DNA from: Reticulomyxa filosa
Taxonomy: Eukaryota > Foraminifera > Reticulomyxidae
DNA length: 27,325 nt
Assembly (NCBI GenBank): GCA_000512085.1
Contig: ASPP01019206.1
Span: 1-27,325, forward strand
Reading direction: 5' to 3'
Of this stretch, positions 9,391 through 21,457 are shown piece by piece (the first letter of the stretch is position 1; each line of letters starts with the position of its first letter). Both the position numbers and the translations under genes were made by a program. The notes beneath the pieces are model-generated. The model was not told where the DNA came from. It made no database searches and saw nothing but the letters and a program-made list of their open reading frames with translations.

Positions 9391-12040
9391 ATGTGTGGTA
9401 TTTGCGCAAAGATAGAGAATATTGTGCTTTCTGAGTTTTGTTTGCAAGCACTCCAATGCAAGCCTATGTCTGAAGCATATTGCAAATCCCAAGGCCGACA
9501 TTTGCCAAGTTTGAGAGGGGCATTGTGTCCTCGAGGCCCAGATTCATTTGATAGTGTAACACTGAAAATTCCTTGTGCAAGCAAGGATTCGGTGGAAACA
9601 GAAAAGAGCAATGAACAAAAAGAGGACAAAATCTGTCACGAATGGACAGAACAGGACACAAACTTAGCAACGGTGACAATGGCAGGTGCAGTGTTGCACC
9701 TACGCGGTGAAAAGATCACCCCGCAACCCCTCAGCAATGAGGATGCAATTTTGGTATGGAATGGGGAAATTTTTGATGGAACATTGGCAATCGGTACTGA
9801 GGACAATGACACTGCTGTGTTATTTAAGGAACTGTCGCGCTGTATCAATGACAGTTCGAATAGCAAAGATCAACATGCAGCGCAAAAGCGCTTCAGTGAA
9901 GTATGGAGTGGGATTGAAGGTCCGTTTGCACTTATTTATTGGGACAAAAGACATCAATGTTTATATTTTGGTCGCGATCGTCTGGGACGGCGGTCACTGC
10001 TTTACCATTACGACCACACGCATCGCACATTTTATCTTTCGTCTGCCGCACACTCAGAAACGGAGTGTGTTCAATCCAAGGAAACCGAGTCACTTGCGTC
10101 ACTCCAATCTTCTTTGGCCTATCATTGGCAAGAACTTCCTTGTCTTGGAGTCTATCAATTGGAATGGAGTCCCTTGGGATGGAGTCTGAATTGCGACCTA
10201 TGGCAACAACACGAACCAAATGTGAGGAAAATGCCACTGAAATGGTTAAGGTGAACACGTTGGGGAGAGACACAGAAACAGATACTTATGAGTGAGTGTG
10301 ACTGCGATTGCTTTTAATTTGTGCATATGTGTGGATTGAACACTTTAATAAAAAAAAAAAAAAACATATATGTATATGTTTTTTTTAATAATCAAACAAG
10401 TAAGGTAAATCGCCCGTTAGAATTGAGTTACAACGAAGCTGTTGATCTTTTTATCAAAGTACTTAGTGACTCGGTGCAAAAAAGAGTGTGCAGTATAAGC
10501 CAGTCGTCGAAGCGATTGCGCCATCGATACTTGATGTCACAACCGGATGAATGGTGTCTTTGTGAAGGCAAAGAAGACCAACAGAAACGCTTCGGCGATT
10601 TGCCACGAGAGTCGTTATTGACGTCGTGGAGAGCGCAGCAAGAAACGGAGTCACAAGCGCGCGAAGCCTCCGTATGTATTTTGTACTCTGGAGGTATTGA
10701 CTCGCACGTGATTGCCGCTTTGTGTGACAAATTTGTGCCGAGCAATGAAACCATTGATTTAATCAACGTCAGCGTCGGCACAAACCCTTTGCAGGCTCCA
10801 GATAGGCTCACTGCAATCAATGGCTTTTTGGAGTTGTCCGAATGGAGTCCAACACGAAAATGGCGTTTGATCCAAGTCAATATCGATGAACTCCAAACTT
10901 TGAAAAACATTCGAGTTGATTTTTTTTTTTTCCCCCTCTATTTTTTTTTTTTACAAGTAAAAGATAGAGACAAAAAAAAAAAAAAATTACATATATGTAT
11001 GTACATATTAAAATGAATACGTATGCTGGTATAATAGTTGCATATGTTGTCATTACTGTATCCTTGTAATACCATAATGGATTTCAATATTGGAAGCGTG
11101 CTATATTTTGGTGCTCGTGGGATTGGGTATGTATACGACAAAGAGTTAGAGTGGATTACTGACAGCAGCAAAATTCGGTATTCGAGCGTGGACAAGATGA
11201 ATGCGGAAAAATACACGAGCGAGTTGGCGGATAACCGTAAGATAAGCGAGTTCGTGGAAGAGAAAATGCGGTCTGATGAGACATTACAAACCTTGATTGC
11301 TAACTCCAAAACTAATGAAGCCACTCGACAAGAAAAAATCACGGTGAACAAACTGACAAGGAAAGCCTATAAAAAGTACAAACAAGAATATCTCAATACG
11401 TTGAAAGAAAAATATGTGACAAAACAAAATTTGTCCAAAACTGAATTAAACGAATTGCAGCATCGAATAAAGCAAAACTCTCATTTGGTACACTCCAAAC
11501 TTTTTTTGTTTTCAGTTACACTATACGTACAAATACACTCACAAAAAAAAAAAGTATATTTCTGCTGCGCGCGTGGTATTGCTCGGATTTGGCTCAGATG
11601 AACTTTTAGGTGGCTATGGTCGTCATCGGACGTCGTATCGATTGAAAGGAAAAGAAGGATTGATGGCTGAATTAAACAAAGACTGGAATCGTTTGTGGAA
11701 GCGCAATCTAGGTAGAGACGATCGATTGATCAGTGATCACAGCAGAGAGGCTCGTCATCCATTCTTGGATGAAAGATTAATTGATTTGATCAAAAATAAA
11801 TTACCAGTTCATTATTTATGTGATTTAAATGACAGTGAAGGAATTGGTGATAAAAAAATTTTGCGTGACAGTGCATATAAACTAGGCTTGAAAAAGACTT
11901 GTTCATTGGTCAAAAGAGCAATTCAATTTGGGACAAAAATTGCAGATAACAAAGTGGCAGGGTATGCACAAATCACTCCAGATCTCAAAATTGAAGATTT
12001 AATCAATAATCAAGCTTTTGAAGAACAAAATACAAAATGA
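9391..12040 (+). CDS. ASNSD1: asparagine synthetase domain-containing protein 1 (ASNSD1-like), four exons
   Basis: Exons 9391-10250, 10401-10914, 11038-11487 and 11555-12040 give 769 residues in phase. The protein starts MCGIC, so Cys2 is the N-terminal nucleophile of class II glutamine amidotransferases. AGAVLHLRGEKITPQPL, VWNGEIFDG, ENDTA.. (here EDNDTA) and FGRDRLGRRSLL follow the ASNSD1 form of the domain. The synthetase half has the PP-loop YSGGIDSHV (residues 382-390), then PDRLTA, YFGARGIG, VVLLGFGSDELLGGYGRHR, RNLGRDDR, SDHSREARHPFLDE and VKRAIQFGTKIA, all as in human ASNSD1. Its physiological reaction is not well established; ATP-dependent amide transfer is predicted from the fold. 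Residues about 490-605 are a Lys/Glu-rich insertion not present in the human protein. Introns 2 and 3 carry T/A runs; the first donor could also be 10222. Confidence in identity is high. Confidence 0.93.
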
Positions 12041-13890
12041 CAAACCAAATCTTGACTAAAAAATTTCACAAACAGACTGGAAAAATGTATTATGAATAAT
12101 GACATTATCAAATTATTATTGCTTGTTGTGTTAAATTTTTTTACTAATTTTTTGTTAATCGGCAAAAATATCAAAAATAAAAAATTAATTATCTATTCAA
12201 ACACAAAACATAAATATTTAACGCTGATAATAACAGAATAAAAAAACTTAACATAATGATATCAACGTTGTCAAAATAGTTAGTAAATCTAAATTAATAT
12301 GTAACATTCGAAATATATAGTAAAATCATATACATTAAGATAAAAAAGAAAGGTTGAAGGTGGAGTAAATACTGATATATATAACGAAGTTTTATCTGAC
12401 GAAATCGAAAGAGCGTCAATTGCTGCTTAGAAAATAAAGAGAATTTGATTTTCAGCAAGATAATTCAACATACCATAAATCGGAAAAAATTATTAAATGG
12501 TTAAAACAAAAAAAAATGAAAAAAATGAAAAAAATGAATTTACTGTAAATTCACATGATTTAAATCCAATTGAAAATCTTTGGTGGATATTAAATAAAAT
12601 GATTCACAAAAAAGGACAATTTAATACTACTTAAGAAATTTGTAACTAATTCGAAACATAATGTGAAAAAATATAAACAAATATTTGTAAAACCTTAAGT
12701 TAAAAAAACCAAATGATGTATAACAGTTGGTAAACTTAAATTAAATTTTAAAAAACAAATCTTATAATACTAAGTCACAACAAAAATTTTTTTTTAAGTA
12801 AATGAAAGATTAAAATTTTTGAAAAAATTAGAAAGACTTAATAAAAAACCAAAATGATATTTAAAAACTACACGATTCGTAGATATTTTTTTAAAAAAAT
12901 TTTGATTAAATGTTGTTTTTTCATTTAGAAACAAAATAATATATATAAGTTGGCATTTTAAGTTTAAACTTTTTTTTTTATATTACTGTAAATATTTTTT
13001 TCGTTGCCAACAGTTGCATTTATAACTTTATCGAACTTTTTCTCACGATAATCCTTTTTAACTGTCGATTGTACTTCAATACTATTACGTTTTCAATTGG
13101 AAATGAACGAAGAATGAAACAAAGATTTTTGTTCTATATGTCTATTTGTTAAATCGTTTACCAACGAAAAATCACAAACATAAAAAAAATACAATCAAAT
13201 CATTATAATTTTTAAAAATAGACATACTATACAAAGCACGAACATAACTTGGTGTTTCTTTTTGCAGTTTACACACTTATAGTCCAATCACTAGTCAACA
13301 TTCTTTTGTCGAGTCTGCTTTTTCAAGTAACAAAGCTATTGTTGAGCTTTCATTATTTTGATCTTGTACATGCATACTCATTTTTGCTGTTTTAATATCT
13401 AGGCTATCTTTGCTGAAGAAGATGACAAATCTGTTATATCAACTTTTTTTTAGAAGGGACTGCAGCTAGTACGTGCAAACGAGTACTACATTTTTGTTGA
13501 TTTGAAGCATATATCCTTTTTAGATTTATTGCATTAATATGATATAATTCAACAAAACAAAAGCATTTGATTTAACATAATGTAATACAAATAGGATAAC
13601 GAAAGCTTGGCTTGTATTAGTGCCTTTGAAACATATTACACTACAATCAAGATACGAATAAGATATCCCATACGTACTTTGGATTTATTCGAAAGTAAAA
13701 GAAAAAAAGATGCAAAATTGAACAAATAGGCAAAACAATGTATTTTATAAGTGCGAAAATTTTGAAAAACTGTGCTAGTCCCGTTTCGAGTTTTTTTAGA
13801 AAAATAATTTTTTAAATTCTTGAGTATCTTTTTACAAAAGAATTACTTCGGTGACAAAAATTTTAGTAGGAAAAAAACTTTTGCAACTTT
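12041..13890. other. very AT-rich gene-poor region with a transposon fossil
   Basis: No intact gene. The sequence is more AT-rich than elsewhere in the window and broken by many A runs. A decayed Tc1/mariner transposase lies near 12350-12640. I could not find its terminal inverted repeats by eye. From about 12700 to 13890 I see nothing coding; the last part should hold the promoter of the GT18 gene. Confidence 0.55.
12350..12640 (+). mobile_element. Tc1/mariner transposase fragment, degenerate
   Basis: Three pieces of a Tc1-type DDE transposase catalytic core follow in order but in different frames and with stops. About 12353-12427 reads VEGGVNTDIYNEVLSDEI. From 12447, FQQDNSTYHKSEKIIKWLK matches the family pattern FQQDNAPCHT..VKEWL, whose Asp is the second catalytic residue (codon 12459-12461). 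From 12548, NSHDLNPIENLWWIL matches SPDLNPIENLWW, whose Glu is the third catalytic residue (codon 12572-12574). The D to E distance is 113 nt against 105 nt for a D34E element; the surplus falls in a repeated GAAAAAAAT stretch, so slippage explains it. The element is dead. No intact open frame, terminal repeat or target-site duplication was found. Confidence 0.8.
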
Positions 13891-15810
13891 ATGATTAAAA
13901 TGGTTAGAGCCTTTTCCTCTGTTGAAAAAAAAAGAAGAAAGAAAGGTTTTACGTTACTGACTTCTCCAGTATTCATTGTCTCAACCGTTTTGATTGTGTT
14001 GTTATTTTGGCTGTTTTCACAATATTTGTTATCTCGGGTGTCGGTTGATTCACCTGATTTCGATCAAAATCATGACGATCACCCATATTTGGTAAATGAA
14101 ACCTCGATTAAGACGCACATAAACATTTTGTTTTTCACAATGGGCTTATTGAGTGATTCAAAACAACGAAGAAGTAAAGGCATAAGTGGCTATGGCGAAT
14201 TTTTGATGCAAAGATCCTTTCAGTACATCTTACAGTATATAGCGAAAAAAAAAACAAAGACAAATTCAATATCATTATTTTGAAATTAAAAGTGCACACA
14301 TGTTTGATCGCTGGCTTCAATGTGTCATTCAAAATAAGTCATTTGAGCACACACATTCGCGACAATCTGACTACTTTCCCTTGAATATGGATTATTTTTT
14401 TTTTGATGAATTTACTTGGATTGATAAAAAATTGAACATTAGACCTTTGTTGTTATGTTCGAGTGGTGATATTTCTCTCTCACAAAGATACAATTGTTCA
14501 TTTATGATCAAACGCACATATATTTTTGATTACTTTGGTCACTTTACTTGGTACGCTGAACCTTTTCAAAATTGGTCTCGACTTTTTTTTCATTATTTGA
14601 CTCCAAATCATTTCTTGAAAGCTGTAAGAACGCTGGACAATACCAATGAAGCTTTCTTAGGTTTAAGTTCATTTTTTTTAAAAAAAAAAAAAAACCAAAA
14701 TCCCAAATTTTTCTTACATTCTAATAACCAAAAATGTTTTGTTTGATTGTGTCTATTGAATATTCCATTTTCAACCAAATGGGAAAGGATATGCATTATC
14801 TTATAAAGACGGTGTACATGAGGAAATAGAGGAGGAAATGCAGTTACTTTCGAAAAAGCGACAACCCTTACTCTTCAGTGCAGTACCGACAATAACAAGC
14901 TCAGAACATAAATCGGAATTGCGTTATGGCATAATATATGGACATTCTCCAGGTATATTTGTAGATAACAATGTCAGACAAATGCTCGTGAACGTAATGA
15001 ATTACCTGAGCACCTATCATCCTCAAATTCGGTTAAAATCTGTGATCAGTTCTGAGTTTGTCGGCTCGCTAAAAGAATTGCTTCCTAACGTTGATTTTGT
15101 AGGTTTTCAACCAAGCAGACAAAAATGGCTTTCGTTACTTCAAAACTCGTATTTTTTATTGGGAGTTGGTATACATCCTTATGTATTTATTTTCTTCTTT
15201 CTCTTTCTTTATCAAAAGGTTCAAAAAAAAAAAAAAAAAAAAGGAGTGAATGAATGATCCAAAAAATAGGAGTGCCTTGCTTAGGCCCGACAGTGTATGA
15301 AGCCTTGCGCTTTGGCAATTTGTTCATAAATATTAAATATACATTCACGCAGGAGTTAGACAATCGCTGCCTTCAAATGTTTCAATATAATGCCAGTGTT
15401 ATTCAAACCCAACATGACGACATTGCAATATATGCATTTAATTCCTCAAACTCATCCCCACTCAATGTAACAGCAGATGCTATGTCTGCACGGCGGAATT
15501 GTCCGATTACGCCAACATTATCAAATGCATCTTACGTGCTGCCACTCGCAAACAACAGACAAAACAAGGCTATATGCCTTATTATATGACGTGGCATGCT
15601 TTACATCAACGTGTACAAACCATATTCGCTGATACTTTCTTGCTTTCCGGAGAGCCCACCAGCGAGACGTTGGACCAATCCCGTCTCCTCGAATTGGAAA
15701 AATGGGGCTCATATATGATGCATAACAAAAAATTGTCTTTTCAAAAGAGACTTTACCAATATGGTTTATTTGTTGATAATCCTGGCGTATATAACATGTC
15801 AGCCAGTTAA
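13891..15810 (+). CDS. MGAT5-like glycosyltransferase family 18 enzyme
   Basis: Type II Golgi membrane protein: a basic cytosolic stretch (KKRRKK), then a hydrophobic anchor at residues about 23-47. Exons 13891-14234, 14293-14660, 14788-15168 and from 15270 on join in phase with GT..AG introns of 58, 127 and 101 nt. GT18 landmarks appear in order: NEAFLGY (family NTFLGF), YGIIYGHS (family ALVYGK), GFQPSRQKWLSLLQNS then LLGVGVPCLGPTVYEAL where the family has GLGFPYEGPAPLEA; that motif is created exactly by splicing at 15168/15270. It ends YVCTAELSDYANIIKCIL and GYMPYYMTWHALHQR, matching the family's HVWTVD and YMPYE.T..GML.R. MGAT5 adds beta-1,6-GlcNAc branches to N-glycans; that activity is inferred. 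Between about 15379 and 15476 the frame changes and the join is unresolved. A second Met at 13900 may be the start. Confidence 0.75.
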
Positions 15811-15832
15811 CACTGGCTTCTGCTAACTTTGA

Positions 15833-15838
15833 AATAAA
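15833..15838 (+). terminator. possible poly(A) signal AATAAA
   Basis: AATAAA lies 22 bases after the TAA of the GT18 gene, a usual distance for a polyadenylation signal. In AT-rich DNA it may be chance. Confidence 0.35.
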
Positions 15839-16164
15839 CTGTAATTTGGCATTCTGTTCTTTTTTATATTTTGAGCGCAAAATTAATTTCTTTTTTACAA
15901 CTGTGAAATTTATATTAATTCGTCCTATTTACTTGCCTTGCAAAGAGTATTCAATTATTCGCAGATTGGTGCTTCAATAAAGAAGATCAATGTTTTCATC
16001 TCGAGGTTGTCGTTTTCCCCTTCACTATTTTTGTCTGCTTTGTAAAAACGAGTTTAACACATTATGTGAATTAGTCCAGTACTAAAGGATTTATTTTTAT
16101 TTCACATTAATAATTAGATTTTACTTACTACATGAAGAGAACACTAACCAAGCAGTTTTTATTT

Positions 16165-16206
16165 TTTTTTGTCATAACTCGAACCTTTTTTGTCATAACT
16201 CGAACC
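16165..16206. repeat. 21-bp tandem repeat, two copies
   Basis: The unit TTTTTTGTCATAACTCGAAC(C) is present twice head to tail without mismatch (16165-16185, 16186-16206). It is in non-coding DNA. The sequence after the T run, GTCATAACTCGAACC, is not low in complexity, so a recent local duplication is the simplest explanation. Confidence 0.85.
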
Positions 16207-17228
16207 AAAACAGAAAAAGGGGTTGTTATTACGTATAGTTATCGAAACTACTTCAAAATTTCGTTTGGATCGTCTACATACAAGGAATCTTAGATTGTCT
16301 ACGCTTGTGAGATCTATCTGGCCTAGCTTTTGGAGCCCCTGATATCCAAGTCAATATTTTGTTTTGTTTTTCCTCTCCAAACGGTAGAGAGGCAGGAAAA
16401 AAGTTCAATTTATCACGAAGCATTTTCAATCATCGAGGAAAAAAAATAAATTCCCAAAGCGAAATGGCGAACAAAAAGAACATGATTTTTTTGGATTCTT
16501 TTTTGCCATATAAATCCAAGCAAATATTTGTGACCTTTCAAAGGGTAACCCCTGTAGCGCGGATAATCGCGCTCGCTTTTTTTGTTTTTGTCTCTTTTTT
16601 GAGAGTTGTGTGACGAAAGAGATCAAACATAATGTGGAAAGCAAAAAAAAAAAAAAAAAAAGAGTACAATAAAAACAGAAACAAAAAACGATATTTCAAG
16701 TCAGTTGTTGCAACAATATTTTTCCTTTGAAAACAGGAAAACAGAAACGAAAACAAAACAAAGCAACTACAAAAAGCTTTCTTGGTTCAGCTTTATCCCC
16801 GTGTCGGAAATTTTTTTTTTTGGATTCGCGTGAGTGCTTAAAGCAAAAAACTGTCGTTCACTGCCTCTTTTTTGGTGGTTAAAGTGAATGACTTAAGCTT
16901 TTTTTTTTATTTATTATGGTTTTTTGTATGTATTTTTTTTTTTTGGTAATGAGCCCACTGATTATAAGGGGAGAAGCATTACCGAGGATGAAAAAAAAAA
17001 TGAACTACACAGGCAAATGGCCAATTTGAATTTTTTTTAAAAAACAAAGCGGTAGTCATATACATACGATGCATATGTGTATTTTTTTTTTTTTTCCCCC
17101 CATTGAAAAGGGAATTGTGGTTTGTGTTGATCAGTTGTGCTTTGGAGGGTAGTGTCAATAAAAAAAGTAGAGTTCAAAAAAAAAAAAAAAAAATGAATAA
17201 ATAAACAAATAAATAAAAATGTGTCAGT

Positions 17229-20200
17229 ATGCTCCCAAATAACAATAATATCATTGGAGTCCATTTAAATGTTGACACCCGCATTGTGGAATGGCTTATC
17301 AGGCCTCCATGTTTTGTGCACCAACATGAGGTCTTGGGGTTGTATGAGATGAATAATGAGAAAGTTCCTTTCGGAGCGCCCGTGCAAGGATTCATTGATG
17401 AGCTATTGATCAACGAAGGCGTGTTTGTGCCTTCCAAAACGGACTTGGTGGTGATAAACCCTTTGCCGCTTTCAAAGAGGGTCGAAGATGTCTGCATTGA
17501 CAACAATGAAATGGATGTGCCTGTAGTGATGGCAAGTGCATGTCCGCAGCCGTGCGAACATGCATTTGCACATGGACCACCTCTATCATCGTCTTCACCA
17601 ATGGAAATGGCAGTGCCAATATCACGACCCCTAAATGTATCACATGCGCCTCCGTTATTATTATCATCTCCTTCGTCGTCACTGTCATTTCCGATTCGGT
17701 TGACTCCGCCGACAATGGCAAAGACAACAATATCAACAACAGCAACAACAATAATAACAACAAATAATCTATCAACAACAGTGCCAGTGTTGATGCAGCC
17801 GCAGTTGTCATCGACCCCATCATCGTTTTCGCCAATGTTGATGGCGGCGAAAAATGAAATGTTGCCTCCCATGGATATGGAGCCATCCAACAAAAGCAAT
17901 AGCAATAGCAATAGCAATAGCAATAACAATAACAATAACAATAGTAATAATAACAATAACAACGATAGCAAAGAAGATAATAATCATCGACACAAGCACA
18001 AGCGCAAACATACAAAGAGACGCAATCAGTCCAGTCACTCGAAGTCCTCCTTGCCTTCTCGTTTCAAGACGTATACACAATCATCTTTGTCAAATTCGAT
18101 GACTTCCATTGGCAATGTCGATATCGGTGCGAGCGACCCTCATATTGTGACGATGAAGGACTACAACGATAGCAACAGTCGTGTTCATTCTCCGACGGCC
18201 ATGAATACTGCTTCTGTTACAACAGCAGCAGGCATTCCAAGCATGGCGGACAAAGATAAATTGGTGTTGGTGTTGGATATTGATCACACGTTGGTGCACA
18301 GCAGCTGTGATATGCGTTGTGAAAAGCTAATGACTGTGGGTTCGTTGAAGGATGACATTTACAAGATTGAAATCAAGTCCTTCAGCAATCACTTTGTAAA
18401 GCTGCGTCCGTACGTGCGGGAGTTTTTGCAGCGCGTGGCACCTTACTTCCATATCTGCGCATACACAATGGGCACGCGCAATTACACCAATAAAATTGTC
18501 GACATTTTGGATCCCACGCATACCATCTTCAGTCACAAGGTCCCGTTCATGTGTCGCACCAATGACTCTCTCAAACGAGACGACAAACTCTTGAACGATG
18601 TCAGTCCGTGCACCTCTTCTGCTTCTCTTGCTTGCAATGCCAATAATCACTTGCATTCGAATGCAAATGTCGCTGCTAATAATATAGCCACAAACGAAAA
18701 TGCAAACACAAATGTCAATATCAACATAAACACAACTACAAATATAAATTCAAATTCAAATTCAAATTCAAATTCAAATTCAAATTCAAATTCAAATACA
18801 AATACAAATGCAAATACAAATGCAAATGCAAATATAAGTGTGAATAATACTGTTGCTAATAACAATGCTCCCATCAAATCTTTGCACAAATTAATAGACG
18901 CTGCCAAACGATTGAGTATAAATCGTTACAAAGACTGTCTTGACGACACTGGCCAAAATGCTTTTCTGCTTCCCCTTTCGTCAAATAACTCTGCTTCAGT
19001 TTTGTGTTTTACCTAAACAAACAACAGACAGACAAATCATATAAACAAAAAAAAACCAAAAAAAAAAAAAAAGAAAACAGAAAACAGAAAACAAAAATAA
19101 AAAAAAATGTTCCCCACCATCTTTGTTTTGTTTTTGTTTTTGTGTGTTTGGACTGCGCACACAAAAAGTGACAACAACAAAATGGTGGATGATGAAATAC
19201 AAAGGAACGGACAGAAACCCATGGTTGGACGATTGAAGACGCGGTGATTGTGGATGACCGAATCAACAACTGGTGTTCGGATAGTGTTCCACATGTCCTT
19301 CGAATACCACGCTACCAATTTTGGCCAATTGACGAGTTTGAGGATAAGCTGTTGGCGGAAGACGGAGAAATAGACTGTTCGAATGACGACAACAATAATA
19401 ATAATAATAATAATAATAAAAACAAAAATAATAATAACAATAATAACAATAATAATAATAATAATAATAACGCAAATGACAATAGCAATGAAAATGATGA
19501 CAACAAGAACGAAGAGATGAACGAAAACATCGATCCAATGGACAGTGGAGACAGCCATCGGAAACGTCTTCGAAAGAACGACATCGAGAAACCAAAGAAC
19601 AACGAGTTTTTGACAGACGAGCAATACTATCGTCGGCCGCGGTTTAATGAGAGAGATTGGGACAGCGAAAAGTGCGTGGAAAGACAGCAAAGTGACAATA
19701 TACTGCTGACAGTCGCCAATGTACTAAAATGTGTGTACTTAGAGTACCAACGCATCAAACAAGAGAAGAACAACTCAAAGCATTTGTCCAACGATCCTCG
19801 CAAACGCAATGCGGTGCCTTCGTTACATTGTGGGGACATACTGTCACGTGTCAAGAAGACCACATTGCAAGGGAGTGTCTGCGTGTTCAGTGGCATCTTC
19901 CCCGTCGATCGAGTTCCGATGGAACAGAACATATGGAAGTTGGCCCAAGAGTTTGGAGCCACTTGCACCGCGCAATATTCGCCCGACGTAGTCACTCACG
20001 TCATCGCTGCCGTGCGAGGCACGACAAAGGTGCAGCAGTCCAAAAAAGACCGCGTTTGGTGCGAACATGTCAATTGGCTGTTCGAATCGGTGTTCCATTT
20101 CCAGCGCTGCGACGAACTCAAGTATTGGTTTGGTCATAAAAATGCCTCCAAACCTGTGGTTTGTTCTACATCTATTACCAATCTTCGATTCACACACAAT

Positions 20201-21419
20201 GTATTGTATTGTATTGTATTGTATTGCACACACATATATGTACATATATATATGTATATCTTCTTCATCATTTGCAAACTCTTTCTTTTTTGTAGTTTTG
20301 TTGGCTTGTGCTTGTATGTTTGGCGAAAAACAGAGCCTGCTCCATAAAGACGTAGTAACGACGGAAAAATTGCTGGAAAAACTGAACAATCCCAAACATC
20401 ACTCGTTTGTGGTAACCAAAGCTCCAAAAGTGGAAGAGGTAAGAGAAGTGGCTCCATTAGGGGGAAGGCCAACCAATGACAGCAGAGACAAACACAGTGT
20501 TGTGTCGCCAAGTCGAGGGGGGTCCACACGCAAAACGAAAAGTAAAGGCAAAACCAAAAGCAAGACTAAATCAAAGAGCAAACAATCGAAGCCTCCCAAT
20601 GCTTTGAATGCTTCGAATGCTTCGAATACTTCTAATGCTTCGAATGTTTCATTGCCTCTATCTTTGCCTGGTTCGCAAGGGGATCCTCCCTCTTCTTCTT
20701 CTTCTTCTTCTTCTTCGTCCTCCTCCACGTGCTCCAATCCTAGCAACAACAGCAATGTCGTCACAATCGACACTATTCGCAAAGAATTAATCGCCTATTT
20801 GAAAGAAAAGTTCTTCACTCCTTTGGATATTGTGAAGAAGCATTTATTCACGAAGTTCGGGGAACACTTGGTTCTTCAATTGTGCGATATCAATGACGTG
20901 AAGGCCTTTTTGAATCAAATGGGTAAAAGTGATTTCGTGTGCATTGATCCTGGTAACGAACCGTGTTTGATTGGGCTTACCAAAGTCTATCTCGGTCAAG
21001 ATTTTGCTTCCACCGATACAAATTCAAACTCCAACACTAATTCCAATTCCAATTCCAATTCTAATTCTAATTCTAATTCTAGTCCCAGTTCTAATTCATT
21101 GGCTGACGAAGCACATTCCAATAACACTGCCTCGAGCAATCCCTTGCAGTCGGCTGCAGACGATGTGGATATGAAAAAGCTGGATGTCGTAATGGAAAAG
21201 ATAGCAGCTCCAAGGAGGGACCCTGTCAAGCGTGCAAAAGCCAAAACCATCGAATCAAAACGGGTTGTTGTCAAAAACGTTAACATTCCTGAACCTGTTT
21301 TGTTTCAAGATCTTTGGGACAATCAACAACCTCACCTCGACAAAAGCAAACTTGAAATCGAACATCGTGACCATTGTTCACAAATGTTTCGTAACGTTTC
21401 ATTCTTTTTCTTCTCCCTT

Positions 21420-21457
<38 letters not shown>

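Larger units (their letters stand above)
15811..17228. other. intergenic region upstream of the FCP1-like gene
   Basis: 1.4 kb with many T and A runs (for example 16643-16661, 17083-17095), one 21-bp tandem duplication, and an ACATA/TATGT palindrome cluster near 17056-17081. A frame at 16359-16613 is open but has no recognisable content. The promoter and perhaps 5' UTR introns of the FCP1-like gene should lie here. No RNA gene was recognised. Confidence 0.45.

Noticed and set aside
9686-10295. Alternative plus and minus frames inside ASNSD1 exon 1
   Set aside because: The ASNSD1 frame carries the MCGI start and all family motifs; the others are overlapping shadows.
16165-16206. Tandem 21-bp units considered as a CRISPR-like or regulatory array
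   Set aside because: Only two copies without spacers, in a eukaryotic intergenic region; a local duplication is enough.
16359-16613. 84-codon plus-strand frame upstream of the FCP1-like gene
   Set aside because: No similarity, no splice link to a known exon, and ordinary intergenic composition around it; could be a 5' leader, but there is no support.
17174-18015. Long minus-strand frames rich in Leu, Cys and Tyr opposite the FCP1-like gene
   Set aside because: They are the reverse reading of Ser-Asn and Asn codon repeats of a clear gene and have no domain.
19037-19690. Minus-strand frames with poly-Leu, poly-Ile or poly-Tyr that could be taken for membrane proteins
   Set aside because: They are shadows of the AAT/AAC run encoding poly-Asn in FCP1 exon 2.
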